Positions 44,862 through 55,265 of a stretch of DNA of 56,935 nt are shown piece after piece; within the stretch, counting starts at the first letter, position 1, and the number at the start of each line of letters is the position of its first letter. The stretch lies in assembly GCA_016795365.1 (NCBI GenBank), contig JAEUHN010000035.1, positions 1 to 56,935 on the forward strand, written 5' to 3'. This stretch comes from Verrucomicrobiaceae bacterium (GTDB taxonomy: Bacteria; Verrucomicrobiota; Verrucomicrobiia; Verrucomicrobiales; Verrucomicrobiaceae). Position numbers and translations under genes: made by a program. The notes beneath the pieces were generated by a model. That model saw nothing but the letters and a program-made list of their open reading frames with translations, did not search any database and was not told where the DNA came from.

Positions 44862-45098
44862 GTGACATGGCCCCGCTTTTTCCGCACCATCAACCTCATC
44901 ACGCGATGGGAATACAAGGTTCTGAAGCTGGAAACGGAATCCAGTTTCTTCTCCGGCACTGAGTTTGACGAGTCCGCACTGGAAGCCGAATTGAACCACC
45001 TCGGAGCTGAGGGTTGGGAACTCGTCTCGATCTTCTCGGTCGAGAAGGTCAAAGGCGGCTCGAAGTATGTGAGCGCCGCCTTGAAAAGACCTATCTGA
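44862..45098 (+). CDS. DUF4177 domain protein
   Basis: 78 aa with a GTG start 5 nt after rnhC. The core WEYKVLKLE...FDESALEAELNHLGAEGWELVSIFSVEKVKGGSKYVSAALKRP is the DUF4177 pattern (beta-alpha-beta with LNxLGxEGWELV). The function of the family is not known. Close spacing to rnhC suggests co-transcription. It has no signal peptide or membrane helix. Confidence 0.8.
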   Translation: MTWPRFFRTINLITRWEYKVLKLETESSFFSGTEFDESALEAELNHLGAEGWELVSIFSVEKVKGGSKYVSAALKRPI

Positions 45099-45253
45099 TA
45101 AGTGCTGACCGAGCCTTGCCCATTGAAGACAACGTTCAGCGACCAATTCACCTCGCCTCCCTGAACGTGGCACAGATCGACCGCCATTCGGGTAGCGGAA
45201 TACGGGGTGCCCAGAAGAGTTCAGGGTGGATGATTGGACGCTGATCGCTGCCG

Positions 45254-45367
45254 TCAGGAGGCATGAACCAGCAAGCTGGCCAGCCACGCAAACACTCCGG
45301 CAATCAAGATGACGAGCGCGAAGCGCGTGGCCATCGAGCGTCCGGTGAGCTTGGGTGTGGTTGGCAT
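45254..45367 (-). CDS. 37-aa single-helix membrane protein (tentative)
   Basis: The ATG at 45367 gives MPTTPKLTGRSMATRFALVILIAGVFAWLASLLVHAS: a basic, polar N-terminus and one hydrophobic helix (about 15-35). A longer frame extends upstream without coding character. Without homologues its reality is uncertain. It lies in the gap between the DUF4177 gene and the histidine kinase, on the opposite strand. Confidence 0.35.
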   Translation of the reverse strand: MPTTPKLTGRSMATRFALVILIAGVFAWLASLLVHAS

Positions 45368-45523
45368 GGGCGCGATCATCCGCCGGGGGACATGGCTGTC
45401 GCTTAGACAAATGAATAATCGCAGCCGGCCATGACAGATGCACCTGTGTGCGAGAGAAGAGGATGGCACTGATGGGGTTCGCGTTTTTGCTGTTCATCAG
45501 CACGCCATCACCGATAAGCTGCC

Positions 45524-47554
45524 ATGATGTCCCGCTGGATAGGTTTCTTTGTTTTGCTCTTCGGGGCGATATTTGCCGAAGCGGCCATGCCTTTGACGAG
45601 CATCGCTCAGATCAGAAAGCTCACGGCCGAGCAGCGTGAACAAAACCTGCCGGTGAAACTCGACGCCGTCGTCACCTACTTCCACATCAGCTGGGGCGTG
45701 CTGTTCGTTCACGATGGGAAGGACGGCATCTGCGTGGGCGTGCCAGCAGAGCGTCGAAACAAGGACTTCGCGCCCGGCACAAAGCTGCATGTGGAGGGCG
45801 TGGCCGGACCAGGTGAATTCCTGCCCGTGGTGCTGCCTTCGATTCTGGAGGAGCTCGGCACGGGCGAACTCCCCCTGCCGGAACAAGTCACCGCCGAGCA
45901 ACTCTTTGAACCCGCGCTCGACTGCCACCCGGTCGAGGTCCAGGCCATCGTGAAAGGGACGTGGTTCAGCGATGAGAGCCTGGTCGTGGATTTGCAGATC
46001 GATGGCTGGAGCGTGAAGGCCATCGTGCCTCAGCAGCAGGCGCGCACGCAGTTGCCCTGGCAGTTGCTGGAGCGACGGATGCGGGTGCGTGGCGTGGCGG
46101 GAACCCACTTCAATGACCAGCGCCAGATGTCGGGCAGGCTGTTGTTTGTGCCGGGGTTGGAATCCTTCGTCATGGACGAGGAGGCGCGTCCGGTGGCCGA
46201 GGTGCCGATGCTCCCCGTCGATGGATTGCTGCGGGTAGATTCCGCCCTGCGCCAGCGCGTCCGAGTGCAGGGAGTGGCAACGCATGTGATGCCGGGGCGC
46301 GGGCTGTATTTGAGAGGCGAGGGCGGCAGCATGTTTGTGCAGACGGCACAACCGATCAGCGTCCAGCGCGGCGATCAGGTGGTGGCTGAGGGTTATCCTT
46401 TGGTAACGCCATTCCGGCCTAGCCTCAGTGCGATGGATGTGAAAAAGACGGGCACCGCGCCTATGCCGAAGCCGGTAAAGTTTGTTGCCGACGCCACCCG
46501 CAACAGCCGCGAGCAATGCGAACTGGTGACGCTCGATGCGGACTTCATCGAGGCCATGCCGAGTCGCGAAGGACTAGCGCTCGTCTGCCGCGCGGAGAGT
46601 CAGATTTTTGAAGCGATTCTCCCGAGCAACGAACCCCATGAGGATCTTCAGCCGGGCATGAAACTCCGCCTCACGGGCGTGTGCGAGTTCACCACCACGA
46701 GGCCGCTGGTGATTCCGCGTAATGCCACGGGCTTCCGTATTCAACTGCGTGGAGCTGACGATATCGAGGTGCTGGCACGAGGCCCTTGGTGGACGGAATC
46801 GCGAGTTCGCTGGATTCTTGGCGGGTTGCTGGCCCTGGCGCTGGCTGCAGGCGTGTGGGCGGTGACGTTGCAGTTCATGGTGCGCTCGCAGTCCTCGGTG
46901 ATCCGCCAGCAGGCTCAGCAGCAGGCGACTCTTGAAGAGCGTCAACGCATCGCCCGCGACCTGCACGACACCTTGGAACAAGAACTCGTGGGCGTGACCA
47001 TGCTGCTGGACAACACGGCCATGAAGCTCAACGGCGGCAACCCGCAAGCGAGCGAACCGCTGACGCTGGCAAGGCGCCTGCTGCGCCGTGCTCGTGAGGA
47101 GTCCCGCAGCACGATTCGCGAACTGCGCAGCGTCACTCTCGAACAGCGCGGGCTGGCGGCAGCGATGGAGGAATTGCTCCGTCCGCTGGCAACGGTGAGT
47201 GGCGCGTCCTTTGAATCCAAAGTCACGGGCACTCCGGTTCGCCTGCCCGGCACCACGGAAACGCATCTGCTCCGCATTGCTCAGGAAGCGGTGGCCAATG
47301 CTGCCCATCACTCGGGCGCGAAGACGATCAGCCTTCACCTTGCCTACGGAACCGACTTCGTAACACTGGAGGTCTGCGATGATGGACGGGGCTTTGACCC
47401 AGCCTCCAAGCAAGCGGAAGTCGGCCACTTCGGCCTCAGCGGCATGAAGGAACGCGCGGACAAGATTGCTGCCCACCTCCACATCGAAAGCCGTCCCGGC
47501 CAGGGCACCCGCATCCGAGTGCAGGTGCCCGCCTCCCCTCTCCAACCTGTATGA
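45524..47554 (+). CDS. sensor histidine kinase with OB-like periplasmic domains
   Basis: 676 aa. A signal peptide/first helix (MSRWIGFFVLLFGAIFAEA) precedes about 400 residues of periplasmic sensor. I see four related beta-rich units beginning near residues 23, 130, 228 and 325 (LTSIAQIRKLTAEQREQNLPVKLDAVVTY in the first). The second membrane helix is 429-449. The kinase core is HisKA_3 type with the phospho-acceptor His481 in EERQRIARDLHDTLEQEL, and an HATPase domain (QEAVANAAHHSG, DDGRGFD, GLSGMKERADKI). The stop overlaps the next gene's ATG (ATGA, 47551-47554), so it is coupled to its response regulator. The ligand is unknown. Confidence 0.92.
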   Translation: MMSRWIGFFVLLFGAIFAEAAMPLTSIAQIRKLTAEQREQNLPVKLDAVVTYFHISWGVLFVHDGKDGICVGVPAERRNKDFAPGTKLHVEGVAGPGEFLPVVLPSILEELGTGELPLPEQVTAEQLFEPALDCHPVEVQAIVKGTWFSDESLVVDLQIDGWSVKAIVPQQQARTQLPWQLLERRMRVRGVAGTHFNDQRQMSGRLLFVPGLESFVMDEEARPVAEVPMLPVDGLLRVDSALRQRVRVQGVATHVMPGRGLYLRGEGGSMFVQTAQPISVQRGDQVVAEGYPLVTPFRPSLSAMDVKKTGTAPMPKPVKFVADATRNSREQCELVTLDADFIEAMPSREGLALVCRAESQIFEAILPSNEPHEDLQPGMKLRLTGVCEFTTTRPLVIPRNATGFRIQLRGADDIEVLARGPWWTESRVRWILGGLLALALAAGVWAVTLQFMVRSQSSVIRQQAQQQATLEERQRIARDLHDTLEQELVGVTMLLDNTAMKLNGGNPQASEPLTLARRLLRRAREESRSTIRELRSVTLEQRGLAAAMEELLRPLATVSGASFESKVTGTPVRLPGTTETHLLRIAQEAVANAAHHSGAKTISLHLAYGTDFVTLEVCDDGRGFDPASKQAEVGHFGLSGMKERADKIAAHLHIESRPGQGTRIRVQVPASPLQPV

Positions 47555-48186
47555 GCACGCCCAACCCCATTCGAGTCCTCGTCGTTGACGACCACTTCGC
47601 CACTCGTCTCGGCCTTGCCCTGCCGATCAACAGCGAGCCCGATATGAAAGTCGTGGCCGAGGCCGGCACTTCGGCCGCTGCTCTGGAGCAATACCGCCAG
47701 CACAAGCCCGATGTGGTCCTCATGGACTTTCATCTTCCAGACAAAAGCGGCGTGGAGACCATCGAGGCGATTCGCGTCGAGTTCCCTCAGGCACGCGTGC
47801 TGATGCTGACTATCTTCGACGGCGAGGAGGACATCTACCGGGCCGTGAGCGCCGGAGCGAAAGGCTACCTGACGAAGTCGTCCGAATGCGAGGAGGTGCT
47901 GAAAGCCATCCGTCGCATCGCTGGTGGCGCGATGTATTTCCCACCCGACATCGCCGCAAAACTCAAGGCCCGCGAGCAACGCAAGCCGCTGACCTCCCGC
48001 GAACTCGAAATCCTTCGCCTGCTGGTGAAGGGGCATTCCACCAAGGAGATCGTGAGCCTGCTCAACCTCAGCATGGGCACCATCCGCCTCCACATCAGCC
48101 TGATCCTTGAGAAACTCGGGGCCTTCGATCGCACCAACGCCGTCGCCATTGCCATTGAGCGTGGCATCGTGCGCGTGGGCGAATGA
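47551..48186 (+). CDS. NarL/FixJ-type response regulator
   Basis: A 211-aa transcription factor. The receiver domain has acidic pocket VVDDH (11-15), phospho-acceptor Asp59 in VVLMDFHLP, and a conserved Lys in GYLTKSS. The C-terminal LuxR-type helix-turn-helix is LTSRELEILRLLVKGHSTKEIVSLLNLSMGTIRLHISLILEKLG. It overlaps the kinase by ATGA and the next gene frame by ATGA (48183-48186). It pairs with the upstream kinase; its targets are not visible in the window beyond a possible autoregulated operon. Confidence 0.94.
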   Translation: MSTPNPIRVLVVDDHFATRLGLALPINSEPDMKVVAEAGTSAAALEQYRQHKPDVVLMDFHLPDKSGVETIEAIRVEFPQARVLMLTIFDGEEDIYRAVSAGAKGYLTKSSECEEVLKAIRRIAGGAMYFPPDIAAKLKAREQRKPLTSRELEILRLLVKGHSTKEIVSLLNLSMGTIRLHISLILEKLGAFDRTNAVAIAIERGIVRVGE

Positions 48187-48224
48187 AGAAATGCTCCCCT
48201 GCTCCGTCTGAGGCTGCCCATCTT

Positions 48225-48617
48225 ATGATCAAGCACCTCTTTCTCTTCCTCGTCCTCGCCTTGCCCGCCATCGCTGGGGACCTCCGTTTGCATGGGTCCA
48301 TTGCCGCCAGGGTTGAATCAAATGGCGACGTGCGCCTGCATGGCAGCGTGATCGGTCGTTTTGAATCCAATGGCGACATCCGGGTCAAGGGCAGCATCGT
48401 GGGGCGAATCGAGTCAGGAGGCTCCATTCGCAAAAAAGGCAGCATCGTGGGCGAAGTGGAATCGAACGGAGACGTGCGGAAGGGTGGCAGCACCATTGGC
48501 CGCATCGAGAGCAATGGCGACATCCGGGAGCGGGGATCGCTGATCGGGCGTGCCGAGGGGCTGAGCAAGGAGCAGGCGGCAGCGCTTTGCTTCTTCGACT
48601 TCTTCGATGTGCGATGA
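48225..48617 (+). CDS. secreted six-repeat beta protein, 5-fold beta-flower-like
   Basis: 130 aa from ATG 48225. The N-terminus MIKHLFLFLVLALPAIAG is a signal peptide. The mature part is six consecutive 16-residue units of pattern G-[DS]-[LVI]-R-x2-G-S-x3-[RE]-x-E-[SG]-[NG]: GDLRLHGSIAARVESN, GDVRLHGSVIGRFESN, GDIRVKGSIVGRIESG, GSIRKKGSIVGEVESN, GDVRKGGSTIGRIESN, GDIRERGSLIGRAEG. This resembles a bactofilin-like or 5-fold beta-flower fold. An earlier ATG at 48183 overlaps the response-regulator stop (ATGA) but would add a non-signal leader. A C-terminal CFFDFFDVR ends it. Its function is unknown; co-expression with the two-component pair suggests it is its output or sensor partner. Confidence 0.75.
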   Translation: MIKHLFLFLVLALPAIAGDLRLHGSIAARVESNGDVRLHGSVIGRFESNGDIRVKGSIVGRIESGGSIRKKGSIVGEVESNGDVRKGGSTIGRIESNGDIRERGSLIGRAEGLSKEQAAALCFFDFFDVR

Positions 48618-48667
48618 GTGCTCCCGCGCCGGAACAATTTCGCCAGCGCCACAAAATAGGAGACTTT

Positions 48668-48696
48668 TTGCATTTCCCACCCCCTCCATGTATGCT
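48668..48696 (+). promoter_or_regulatory. sigma-70-type promoter for ftsH
   Basis: TTGCAT at 48668-48673 (-35) and TATGCT at 48691-48696 (-10) with an ideal 17-nt spacer. Transcription would start near 48703, about 28 nt before the ftsH ATG at 48731. Four of six bases match consensus at each box. Confidence 0.45.
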
Positions 48697-48730
48697 CGAT
48701 TCCGCGCCACAGGCGTAACCCCTGCATATC

Positions 48731-50839
<2,109 letters not shown>

Positions 50840-50857
50840 ACTTTCACAATTCGAAGA

Positions 50858-50886
50858 AGCCCAGGATGCACTCCTGGGCTTTTTTG
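50858..50886 (+). terminator. intrinsic terminator after ftsH
   Basis: AGCCCAGGA (50858-50866), loop TGCAC, TCCTGGGCT (50872-50880) make a perfect 9-bp stem followed by six T residues (50881-50886). It lies 19 nt past the ftsH stop and 10 nt before the convergent CPBP gene's stop. It strongly terminates plus-strand transcription. Confidence 0.92.
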
Positions 50887-50896
50887 TGCCCCATCG

Positions 50897-51760
50897 TTAC
50901 TTGGCTCCGAGCAGCATGGCGATGAGCATCAGCCCATTGAACAACGCGTGCATCACGATGGGCACGAGCAGGCTGCCGGTGATCTCGTAAACGGCGACCA
51001 GGATCAACGCGAGGGCAAAGAGCGGGATAAAACTGCCGACGTGAAGATGAACACTGGCGAACAGCAGGCTGGTCACGAGCGCTGCGAACCATGAGTCCGT
51101 GAAGCGCTTGCAGACCCCGTAGAGCAAGCCTCGGAACAAAAGCTCTTCTGTCAGCGGTGCCGCAATGACGGCGGCGAACCCCATCAACAATCGCAAGGGC
51201 ACGCTGCCGCTGGTTTCAAAAGCCTTCACCACCTGCTGGGGTGAAATGTCAGGCCACACACTTCGGAGCAATTCCACGGCACCCAGATTGACGACGACAA
51301 CGATCAGAAAGGTGGGTGCGATCGCACCCAGCGCAAAGCCAATGACCTTCCCTATCGGCAACACCCGGATGCCGAACAGGTCGCCCACATCCAATCCCCG
51401 CAGTGGCCTCAGCCACACCAGCAGGGCCGCAGTTGATCCCAAGGAAAATACGATCTGTGAAAGCACGGCCCCGACCTGCGCCGAGCCGCCAGCGGCAGCC
51501 GATGCGCCACTCGAGGCCGGACCAGCAGTCTCTGCTGGCGAATACAGCAGCAGGCCGCCGATGTAGGGACTGAGCAGCAGCATCGCCATGACCGCATCGT
51601 GCGGACCGTAGAGACGCGCAAGCACGTTGCCCTGGTAGTTCCAGTTCACTTCAGGCAAGGCGCGGCGGATGCCTCGATAGACGAAGAGTCCGATGCCCAG
51701 CGCCAAAAGGACCAGGGTTACTACATCACGAAGGACGCCAATGGTGGCTGCATCCAGCAT
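50897..51760 (-). CDS. CPBP-family intramembrane metalloprotease
   Basis: A 287-aa polytopic membrane protein of the CPBP (CAAX protease and bacteriocin-processing) family. The catalytic motifs are EELLFRG (about residues 208-214), a later FASVHLH and a HALFN; hydrophobic helices flank them. The N-terminal half has additional helices and a Gly/Ala/Ser-rich loop (about 80-95). CPBP proteases cut within or near membranes. The substrate is unknown. It starts 3 nt after the sppA stop, so it is co-transcribed with the signal-peptide peptidase. Confidence 0.87.
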   Translation of the reverse strand: MLDAATIGVLRDVVTLVLLALGIGLFVYRGIRRALPEVNWNYQGNVLARLYGPHDAVMAMLLLSPYIGGLLLYSPAETAGPASSGASAAAGGSAQVGAVLSQIVFSLGSTAALLVWLRPLRGLDVGDLFGIRVLPIGKVIGFALGAIAPTFLIVVVVNLGAVELLRSVWPDISPQQVVKAFETSGSVPLRLLMGFAAVIAAPLTEELLFRGLLYGVCKRFTDSWFAALVTSLLFASVHLHVGSFIPLFALALILVAVYEITGSLLVPIVMHALFNGLMLIAMLLGAK

Positions 51761-51763
51761 GAA

Positions 51764-52951
51764 TCAATGCGCAAAGGTGGGCGCGAGATAGTAGAGTTGC
51801 CCCGGCTGGAGCTTGGAGGCTGCGAGTGGCCCTGGAAGCTGGACTTGCAGGCTGGTCTTGGACCGCGACTCGACCTCGACGCCGAAGATGTCCATGAGAC
51901 TGGGTTCGTGGCCATACTTCACCACCATGGCATCGGGGGCTTTGGCCAACTCACGAGCGGAGGCATAAGCGTCTTCAATGTAGCCCACCTTGTCCACGAG
52001 CTTGGCAGCCAAGGCATCTCGACCGCTGACGACGCGACCATCCGCCACTCCATTGCGCAGCGTCTCCTTGGGGATCTTCCGACCTTCAGACACCACGGTC
52101 AGGAATCGATCATACATGCTGTTCACCAGTCCCTGAATGTAGGCCTTCTCGTCATCGCGCATGGGGCGCGCTCCGCTCAGCGTATCCTTGAGTGGACCGC
52201 TGGTGAAGGTGTTCATGCCCATGCCCACCTTGTCGAACAAACCGTGGTAGCTCAAGGATTCCATGATCACGCCGATGCTGCCTGTGAGCGTGGTCTCACT
52301 TGCAACGATCTGTGAGGCAGCGCACGACAAGTAGTAGCCGCCGCTAGCTGCCACGCTGTCCATGTAGATCACGACGGGCTTGACCTTCGTCGCTTCCTTC
52401 ACAGCGGCATACATGATGTCCGAAGCAGTGACTTCACCACCCGGCGAATTCACGCGGATGACGATGGCCTTCACGTTTTTGTCCTTCACCGCCTGCTCGA
52501 GCGAGCGCTTGAGCATGTCCACCATTGGGAGGCCAGGAGTGAACAATCCCTCGCCCATGCTGCCGGAGGTGATGACGCCCTCCACGTCGATGCGCACGAT
52601 GCGATCACGGGACTTGTTCTTGCCCTCTTCAAGCATCGCCTCATGGAACTTGCGCTTGGGACGCACGGTGTTCGGCACCTCCATGGCAGCGATGTCCGCC
52701 ACGGCAGACATGCCTTTGCCAGCAGCGAGGATGAAGTTAATGAACAAACTGCCCAGCAAGGCCAGCACCAGGAGGACGACGAACGTCCACAGACAACCAT
52801 TCGACTTCGGAGGCGGTGGTGGTGCAGAAACGTAAACCGGGGGGGGCGGGGGCGGAATCACAGGTGGCTCCGTGAGCGTCGTTGGCTGCACGTTGCGAAT
52901 GGGTTCTTGAGGGCTGGCAATGGTCGGCGCTGGGGGAAAGGGCGAATCCAT
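51764..52951 (-). CDS. sppA: signal peptide peptidase SppA, single-domain type
   Basis: A 395-aa membrane-anchored serine protease that degrades cleaved signal peptides. An N-terminal cytoplasmic proline-rich segment (PPPPPP, PPPPPK) precedes a membrane helix (about 54-76). The protease core has VIRVNSPGGEVTASD, the nucleophile Ser203 in MDSVAASGGYYLS, and the catalytic lysine Lys255 in SGPLKD; the 52-residue spacing matches the B. subtilis-type enzyme. The long proline-rich N-terminal extension is unusual. The CPBP protease gene follows 3 nt downstream, forming a membrane proteolysis pair. Confidence 0.93.
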   Translation of the reverse strand: MDSPFPPAPTIASPQEPIRNVQPTTLTEPPVIPPPPPPVYVSAPPPPPKSNGCLWTFVVLLVLALLGSLFINFILAAGKGMSAVADIAAMEVPNTVRPKRKFHEAMLEEGKNKSRDRIVRIDVEGVITSGSMGEGLFTPGLPMVDMLKRSLEQAVKDKNVKAIVIRVNSPGGEVTASDIMYAAVKEATKVKPVVIYMDSVAASGGYYLSCAASQIVASETTLTGSIGVIMESLSYHGLFDKVGMGMNTFTSGPLKDTLSGARPMRDDEKAYIQGLVNSMYDRFLTVVSEGRKIPKETLRNGVADGRVVSGRDALAAKLVDKVGYIEDAYASARELAKAPDAMVVKYGHEPSLMDIFGVEVESRSKTSLQVQLPGPLAASKLQPGQLYYLAPTFAH

Positions 52952-53042
52952 AAGACTGAAACGCTAACGACTCCCGATCGGATGCGCAAACGGTCTAGTG
53001 CCTGAATGGACCCACGTCAGAACTCCACTCACCATGCAGCCG

Positions 53043-53555
53043 TCACACAGAGCGTTGCTTGCTGTAAAACGTGATCATCCACGCCACCATGCAAGCCATG
53101 CCGATCGTGGGCACCGTGATCGCCAATGCCATCGGTGCCCTCGCCACATCGAGCGATGGGTGGGGGCTTTGGTTTGCCTGAATCACGCCGAACATCAACC
53201 CGCCCAGGCTCAAGAGCATCAGCACCGCAAACCACAGCGACCAGGCCATGAGAAAATCAAACGCCAGCGGGAAGCGCTCGGGCGAGGTCCAGTATTCTTT
53301 GTTGGGAATGTTGAGCCGAGTCGGAAACCACCGGCATGTATAGCAAACACCCGCCACAAACAATCCGATCAGAACCGGCCCCAAGCATGCCCACCGCAAG
53401 AACTGATCGCGGGTCTGCCAGCCATTGGGCCTTCCGGCCCCATCGAAGTGAGTCGCCATTCGAGACGGCCACTCGCCCGCGTGCGAGATGAGCCAGGCAC
53501 AGTAAATGCCGACCAAGACAACCCACACAGCGGCAGCAAAACGAGTTCGATTCAT
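53043..53555 (-). CDS. DUF1648-type membrane protein
   Basis: 170 aa from ATG 53555 (MNRTRFAAAVWVVLVG). Hydrophobic helices lie at about residues 8-25, 57-75, 100-125 and 140-160. The stretch PSRMATHFDGAGRPNGWQTRDQFL is the DUF1648 signature (P-x2-ATHF-x-GxGxP). The family occurs in membrane proteins related to SdpI-type immunity/signalling systems, but the function here is not evident. No SdpC-like toxin is present. The frame extends upstream to 53627 without support. Confidence 0.75.
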   Translation of the reverse strand: MNRTRFAAAVWVVLVGIYCAWLISHAGEWPSRMATHFDGAGRPNGWQTRDQFLRWACLGPVLIGLFVAGVCYTCRWFPTRLNIPNKEYWTSPERFPLAFDFLMAWSLWFAVLMLLSLGGLMFGVIQANQSPHPSLDVARAPMALAITVPTIGMACMVAWMITFYSKQRSV

Positions 53556-54100
53556 GGCTAAGGCAGTCAATGGAGTGAAACACCGATGGCCTCGAAGGTA
53601 ACGGTATTCTCGATTTGGTAAAGACAACAGGATCGCAGTCCAGCATCCAATCCATCGCCCCTTGAACGTGCCGCATGCATTATTCTGCCATCAGCGCTGG
53701 GCTAGCCCCCAATCACCAGCCAAAGCAGCGCGAAGGGCAGGACTCACCTCAGATGTGTATGGAAATTGCAAAAGAAGGCCCCCTGTGACCCTGGTTTTCT
53801 GGTGCCAGGAACAAAAAATGTCTCCCTCCGAAGGCACTGACTCAGTTTCTCAAGAAGGCCTCAAACGCATCGACCTCGTTTGACTCCCAAGCGCCTGAAT
53901 CCATTGATTTGGCAGTGAACCAGATGACAGCGCCGAACCGCGCCGGATGTGTGGTGGAACTGAACCAGACCGTCGCAACGTCCCGTCAAGCAGGGCTCTC
54001 AGAACCCCGCACAGGAGAATCGCGGGTTGATTTCTACCCCTGAGTGAGTCACCATGCTTCCCGCTCCCCATATAATATCAAGATCACTTAACGAAAAGCC
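53556..54100. other. 545-nt region without a convincing gene
   Basis: Short open frames (for example 53662-53883 plus, 53850-54071 minus) lack signal, composition or motif support. No tRNA, terminator or repeat was recognised, apart from a -10-like TATAAT at 54071-54076 serving the downstream lipoprotein gene. Confidence 0.6.
54071..54076 (+). promoter_or_regulatory. -10 element upstream of the 3D-domain lipoprotein gene
   Basis: A perfect TATAAT 25 nt before the ATG at 54101. I see no good -35 at 16-18 nt upstream, so activator or alternative sigma use is possible. The neighbouring sequence is AT-rich compared with the rest of the window. Confidence 0.4.
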
Positions 54101-54613
54101 ATGCGCTCCCTCCAACTCATTCTGGTCGCGACCATGCTCCTCGCTGGAGTGTCCTGCTCGTCCGTCGGCACCAACCGCCCTCAGCCGGGTGCCACCCGCA
54201 TTACCTCGGTAAAGACGACCGCCTACACCCACACAGAGAGTGACCACATCAAGCTGGGAGCCAAGACTGCCGTCGGCACCCCCCTCAAGTATGGCCGCGT
54301 GCGCAGCGCTGCCGCCGACTGGTCCGTGTATCCTGTGGGCACTGTGTTCCAGATCGAAGGCCAGCCTTACGTTTACGAGGTGGATGACTACGGCTCCGCG
54401 CTCGTCGGCACCAACACCATCGACCTCTATCAGCCCACCAAAGGAGCGATGAACAACTGGGGTGCCCGCAAAGTGAACATCAGGGTGCTCAAGTGGGGCT
54501 CTTTCCAGCGCAGCCTCACGATCATGAAACCCCGCGCCAAGGCATCCAACACCTACATCAAGAAGATGGTGGAGCGCATTCAACGAGCGGTGGGAATTCG
54601 TCGCACGACGTGA
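54101..54613 (+). CDS. 3D-domain lipoprotein (RlpA/MltA-like double-psi barrel)
   Basis: 170 aa. Signal peptide and lipobox MLLAGVSC place a lipidated Cys at residue 19. The 3D-domain pattern runs from about residues 60 to 118: SAAADWSVYPVGTVFQIEG, VDDYGSALVGTNTIDLYQPT, with the three conserved aspartates (ADW, VDDYG, IDLY). Such domains cut or bind peptidoglycan, or act as structural lipoproteins. The basic C-terminus (RIQRAVGIRR) is unusual. Its stop overlaps the GTG of nth (GTGA, 54610-54613), so the repair gene is translationally coupled to it. Confidence 0.85.
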   Translation: MRSLQLILVATMLLAGVSCSSVGTNRPQPGATRITSVKTTAYTHTESDHIKLGAKTAVGTPLKYGRVRSAAADWSVYPVGTVFQIEGQPYVYEVDDYGSALVGTNTIDLYQPTKGAMNNWGARKVNIRVLKWGSFQRSLTIMKPRAKASNTYIKKMVERIQRAVGIRRTT

Positions 54614-55263
54614 CCAAGACGGAACGAGCAGCATTCGTGATGCGTCGGCTGGGGCAGCTCTACCCCACCACGCCTGTCCCGCTCGATCACCAGGACGCCT
54701 ACACCTTGCTCGTCGCCGTTCTTTTGTCGGCCCAATGCACTGACGTGAGGGTCAATCAGATCACGCCTCGCTTGTTTGCCCTCGCTCGGACTCCCGCAGC
54801 GATGGCGGATCAACCAATCGAAGCCATCGAATCCATCGTCCGCCCCTGTGGCCTGGGACCGCAGAAGGCCAAGGCCATCAAGGAACTGTCCCGGATCATC
54901 ACCGAGCAACACCAGGGGCAGGTGCCTGCCACCCTTGAGGAACTGGAGAAGCTCCCCGGAGTGGGTCACAAAACCGCCCAGGTCGTCATGGCCCAGGCCT
55001 TCGGCGTGCCCTCGTTCCCCGTGGACACTCACATTCACCGGCTGGCCCAGCGCTGGAAGTTGACTGACGGACGTTCGGTGACGCAGACCGAACGCGACCT
55101 CAAGCGGCTCTTCCCAGAGTCAGCCTGGAACAAGCTCCACCTGCAGATCATCTTCTACGGACGTGAGCACTGCACGGCACGCGGCTGCGATGGCACCAAG
55201 TGCGAGATATGTCGCACCTGCTTCCCCGACCGGGCCAAACCTGTCGCCACCAAGAAAGCCTGA
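54610..55263 (+). CDS. nth: endonuclease III
   Basis: A 217-aa DNA glycosylase/AP lyase for oxidised pyrimidines. It has LLSAQCTDVRVNQ (39-51), the helix-hairpin-helix KLPGVGHKTAQVV with catalytic Lys121, and Asp139 in FPVDTHIHR. The C-terminal cysteines are Cys188, 193, 198, 201 and 204. This is not the E. coli C-x6-C-x2-C-x5-C spacing, so the [4Fe-4S] ligation may differ or be lost. The GTG at 54610 overlaps the previous stop. A longer frame exists upstream to 54493 and would translate the lipoprotein's end, so it is not used. Confidence 0.9.
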   Translation: MTKTERAAFVMRRLGQLYPTTPVPLDHQDAYTLLVAVLLSAQCTDVRVNQITPRLFALARTPAAMADQPIEAIESIVRPCGLGPQKAKAIKELSRIITEQHQGQVPATLEELEKLPGVGHKTAQVVMAQAFGVPSFPVDTHIHRLAQRWKLTDGRSVTQTERDLKRLFPESAWNKLHLQIIFYGREHCTARGCDGTKCEICRTCFPDRAKPVATKKA

Positions 55264-55265
55264 GC

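Noticed and set aside
53662..53883. 73-codon plus-strand frame in the long intergenic region
   Set aside because: No start context, composition or similarity; looks like chance.
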